A stretch of 64,000 bases of DNA, taken from NCBI RefSeq assembly GCF_900091415.1, contig NZ_FMHU01000001.1, forward strand, positions 434,001-498,000. Reading direction: 5' to 3'. The notes beneath the pieces were generated by a model. That model saw nothing but the letters and a program-made list of their open reading frames with translations, did no database searches and was not told the DNA's origin. Source of the DNA: Micromonospora inyonensis (lineage in GTDB: Bacteria > Actinomycetota > Actinomycetes > Mycobacteriales > Micromonosporaceae). Shown here one piece after another: positions 63,542 through 64,000 of the stretch; positions within the stretch are counted from its first letter, which is position 1, and the number at the start of each line of letters is the position of its first letter. The position numbers and the translations under genes are program-made.

Positions 63542-64000
63542 TCAGCTGGTCTCGCCGGCGACGCTGAAGGATCGGAGACGGCGGACCGCCAGGGCGGTGA
63601 AGCCGAGGACGGCCAGCGTGGTCATCACCGCCGACACCGGCACGGACACCGTGGTGGAGAGCAGTGCGGTGGGGGCGATCCGGTCGGCGAGCGCGATCAC
63701 GTACTGCTGGATGGAGAGCACCTTGGTGCCGCTGACGAAGTTGCCGAGCAGCCCCTCCCAGATCAGCACGTAGACCAGACCGAGCAGCACCGGTCGCCGG
63801 GTGACCAGGCTGAGCGCCACGAACAGGGCCGAGTACGCCAGCGCGCCGACCGCCGACGCGAGCGCCAGCGCCAGGCCGAAGCGGACCGAGTGGGCGAGCA
63901 CGCCCGCGACGTAGAGCGGCACGGCGCAGGAGACCGCGGTGACCACGGCCGCCACCCCGAGTTTCGGCAGCACGATCTGCCAGCGGGGCAGCGGCTTGGT
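63542..64000 (-). CDS. ABC-2-type transporter permease, C-terminal part
   Basis: The last ~152 residues of a polytopic permease are visible, with membrane helices such as VAAVVTAVSCAVPLYVAGVL and GALAYSALFVALSLVTRRPV, and the ABC-2 feature VLIWEGLLGNFVSGTKVLS. The start is outside the window. It would form the membrane part of an ABC exporter with an ATPase encoded outside. Confidence 0.75.
   Translation of the reverse strand, partial: TKPLPRWQIVLPKLGVAAVVTAVSCAVPLYVAGVLAHSVRFGLALALASAVGALAYSALFVALSLVTRRPVLLGLVYVLIWEGLLGNFVSGTKVLSIQQYVIALADRIAPTALLSTTVSVPVSAVMTTLAVLGFTALAVRRLRSFSVAGETS

Overview
The window is very GC-rich actinomycete DNA. The codon use, the actinobacterial-type succinate dehydrogenase, the Ada-AlkA fusion, the DivIVA-like protein and the close-packed GTGA/ATGA gene overlaps all suggest a filamentous actinobacterium, most likely Micromonosporaceae (Micromonospora-like). 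The genus is an inference; no rRNA or tRNA gene is present to anchor it.

Layout. 1-13 kb is mostly chromosomal housekeeping: a partial oligopeptide ABC ATPase, a Uma2-type nuclease, a tldD/tldE protease pair, an sdhCAB operon, a Nudix hydrolase, a pterin-dehydratase-like protein, a His-rich membrane protein behind a candidate structured RNA, a PH-domain protein, a DUF218 protein, and a DivIVA-like gene with a small Cys/His protein. 12.7-37.4 kb is a defence region. It holds a GntR regulator with two operator copies, CRISPR array 1 (about 56 repeats), and a type I-E cas operon read leftward (UvrD-like helicase, cas3, cse1, cse2, cas7, cas5, cas6e, cas1, cas2). It continues with a divergent Ser/Thr kinase, two small-operon genes, an orphan N6-adenine DNA methylase with an HTH domain, and CRISPR array 2 (56 repeats, opposite orientation), whose spacer 31 is interrupted by an IS5-family element. 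Both arrays start from near-identical leaders, so one Cas machinery probably serves both.

37.5-47.6 kb is a remodelled stretch: an M15 peptidase, a Phd/RelE toxin-antitoxin pair bracketed by a 34-bp direct repeat, a methyltransferase, DUF4253, and a TetR-controlled redox cluster (SDR, MDR, SnoaL-like) in which an IS110 element splits the MDR gene. It ends with a decayed LPXTG surface protein and an alpha/beta-hydrolase remnant. 47.6-64 kb returns to core-like genes: ychF, an exonuclease, peptidase E, a MarR/EamA pair, Ada-AlkA and Ogt alkylation repair, a heterodimeric ABC exporter, a large membrane protein, valS and a partial ABC-2 permease.

A 60-nt palindromic repeat family occurs four times between genes. 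Several genes (DUF218, cse1, the 29.5-kb gene, relE, the LPXTG gene, the 60-kb membrane protein) carry single-base frameshifts, mostly in short homopolymers. These may be assembly errors, and that matters for deciding whether Cascade is functional.
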